Positions 6,336 through 6,807 of a stretch of DNA of 6,807 nucleotides are shown here, in pieces. The stretch covers positions 1 to 6,807 of the forward strand of contig DAOWIM010000323.1 of NCBI GenBank assembly GCA_030640905.1, given 5' to 3'. A program made the translations under genes and the position numbers. The notes under the pieces are model-generated. The model had not been told where the DNA came from. It ran no database searches and saw only the letters and a list, made by a program, of their open reading frames with translations. Position 1 is the first letter of the stretch; every line of letters starts with the position of its first letter. Source of the stretch: a bacterium. GTDB lineage: Bacteria > Zixibacteria > MSB-5A5 > GN15 > FEB-12.

Positions 6336-6807
6336 ATGAGCGCTGTGGATAGACTGGTTGAAGCACAAACCAAAAACAAATCAATGATCTGTCTGGGGTT
6401 GGACCTGGACCCTCGCAAGATGCCCGCCGACTACAACAAGAGCCTGAAGGGTATGTACGATTTTGCGCATCGCGTTATTGAAGCGACTTCCGATGTTGTT
6501 TGTGCCTACAAACCGAATATGGCATTCTATGAGAGCCATGGCCCTGAGGGATTGTCGCTGTTGAAATGGTTGGTCGAACAGATCCCTGAAAACATTTCGA
6601 TTATTATCGATGGTAAGCGTGGCGATATCGGCAACACGGCATCGCAGTACGCCGAGGCTCTTTTCAAGAAGTACCGCGCTGATTGGGTGACATTGAATCC
6701 GTACATGGGATACGACTCGCTGCGTCCTTTTCTGGAATACAAGGATCGAGGCATTTTTGTTCTTTGCCTGACTTCCAACTCCGGCTCCAAAGATTTCCAG
6801 CGTTTGC
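6336..6807 (+). CDS. pyrF: Orotidine 5'-phosphate decarboxylase PyrF, long (subfamily 2) type, 3' truncated
   Basis: The frame from ATG 6336 stays open to the window edge, giving 157 visible residues. The family is usually about 270-310 residues, so a little over half is seen. The enzyme decarboxylates OMP to UMP, the last step of de novo pyrimidine synthesis, in the cytoplasm. Visible motifs are CLGLDLDP (19-26) with the substrate-contacting Asp23, AYKPNMAFYE (57-66) with Lys59, and the catalytic DxKxxDI signature as DGKRGDIGNTA (92-102) with Asp92, Lys94 and Asp97. VTLNPYMGYDSL and FVLCLTSNSGS follow. The KPNMAFYE and KRGDIGNTA forms fit the long subfamily-2 enzymes (Mycobacterium/Myxococcus type) rather than the short E. 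coli type. It follows pyrD by 75 bases with no terminator seen, so it is probably in the same operon. Confidence 0.95.
   Translation, partial: MSAVDRLVEAQTKNKSMICLGLDLDPRKMPADYNKSLKGMYDFAHRVIEATSDVVCAYKPNMAFYESHGPEGLSLLKWLVEQIPENISIIIDGKRGDIGNTASQYAEALFKKYRADWVTLNPYMGYDSLRPFLEYKDRGIFVLCLTSNSGSKDFQRL

Noticed and set aside
6527..6790. Minus-strand open frame of 87 codons opposite pyrF
   Set aside because: The plus-strand frame holds the DxKxxDI catalytic signature and continues to the edge. The reverse frame is a shadow.

Overview
The window is a stretch of ordinary bacterial chromosome with six genes, all on the + strand and tightly packed. In order: the 3' part of a family GH57 glucanotransferase/amylase, a class III sirtuin (CobB type), a large TPR lipoprotein, and three pyrimidine genes, pyrK, pyrD and a 3'-truncated pyrF. 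By eye the base composition is close to balanced. Four of the five visible stop codons are TGA. I see no mobile element, CRISPR array, tRNA, rRNA or tandem repeat, and no gap over about 90 bases. The organism is a Gram-negative bacterium, because the lipoprotein is of an outer-membrane TPR type. The 'YYNTFYNAKKAFN' motif after its lipobox cysteine is something I associate with FCB-superphylum lineages such as Zixibacteria, Gemmatimonadetes and their relatives. That placement is an inference, not a proof.

Region 1 (1-1585): the GH57 gene enters from the left edge, already past the catalytic barrel, and ends at 1497. A GC hairpin followed by a T-rich run (1519-1559) looks like its intrinsic terminator. 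The sirtuin gene starts at GTG 1586 without a visible Shine-Dalgarno sequence. A weak -35/-10 pair just upstream would place the transcript start on or very near that codon.

Region 2 (1586-2389): the sirtuin is complete, with the Tyr/Arg pair that marks deacylases acting on acidic acyl-lysines. The 57-base gap after it holds a TATAAT box at the centre of a perfect 7-bp inverted repeat. This is the best promoter/operator candidate in the window.

Region 3 (2390-6807): a likely operon. The lipoprotein gene overlaps pyrK by ATGA, and pyrK overlaps pyrD by ATGA. After a 75-base gap with a good ribosome binding site, pyrF begins and runs off the right edge. PyrK and PyrD together form the NAD-linked class 1B dihydroorotate dehydrogenase, which turns dihydroorotate into orotate. 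PyrF decarboxylates OMP to UMP. The step between them (PyrE) and the earlier steps are not in view. The envelope lipoprotein at the head of this operon is the odd member, and it carries a C-terminal domain resembling the TonB C-terminal fold.

Nothing here amounts to a clearly new system. The points most worth checking are the lipoprotein's architecture and its coupling to pyrK, and the dyad around the TATAAT box.
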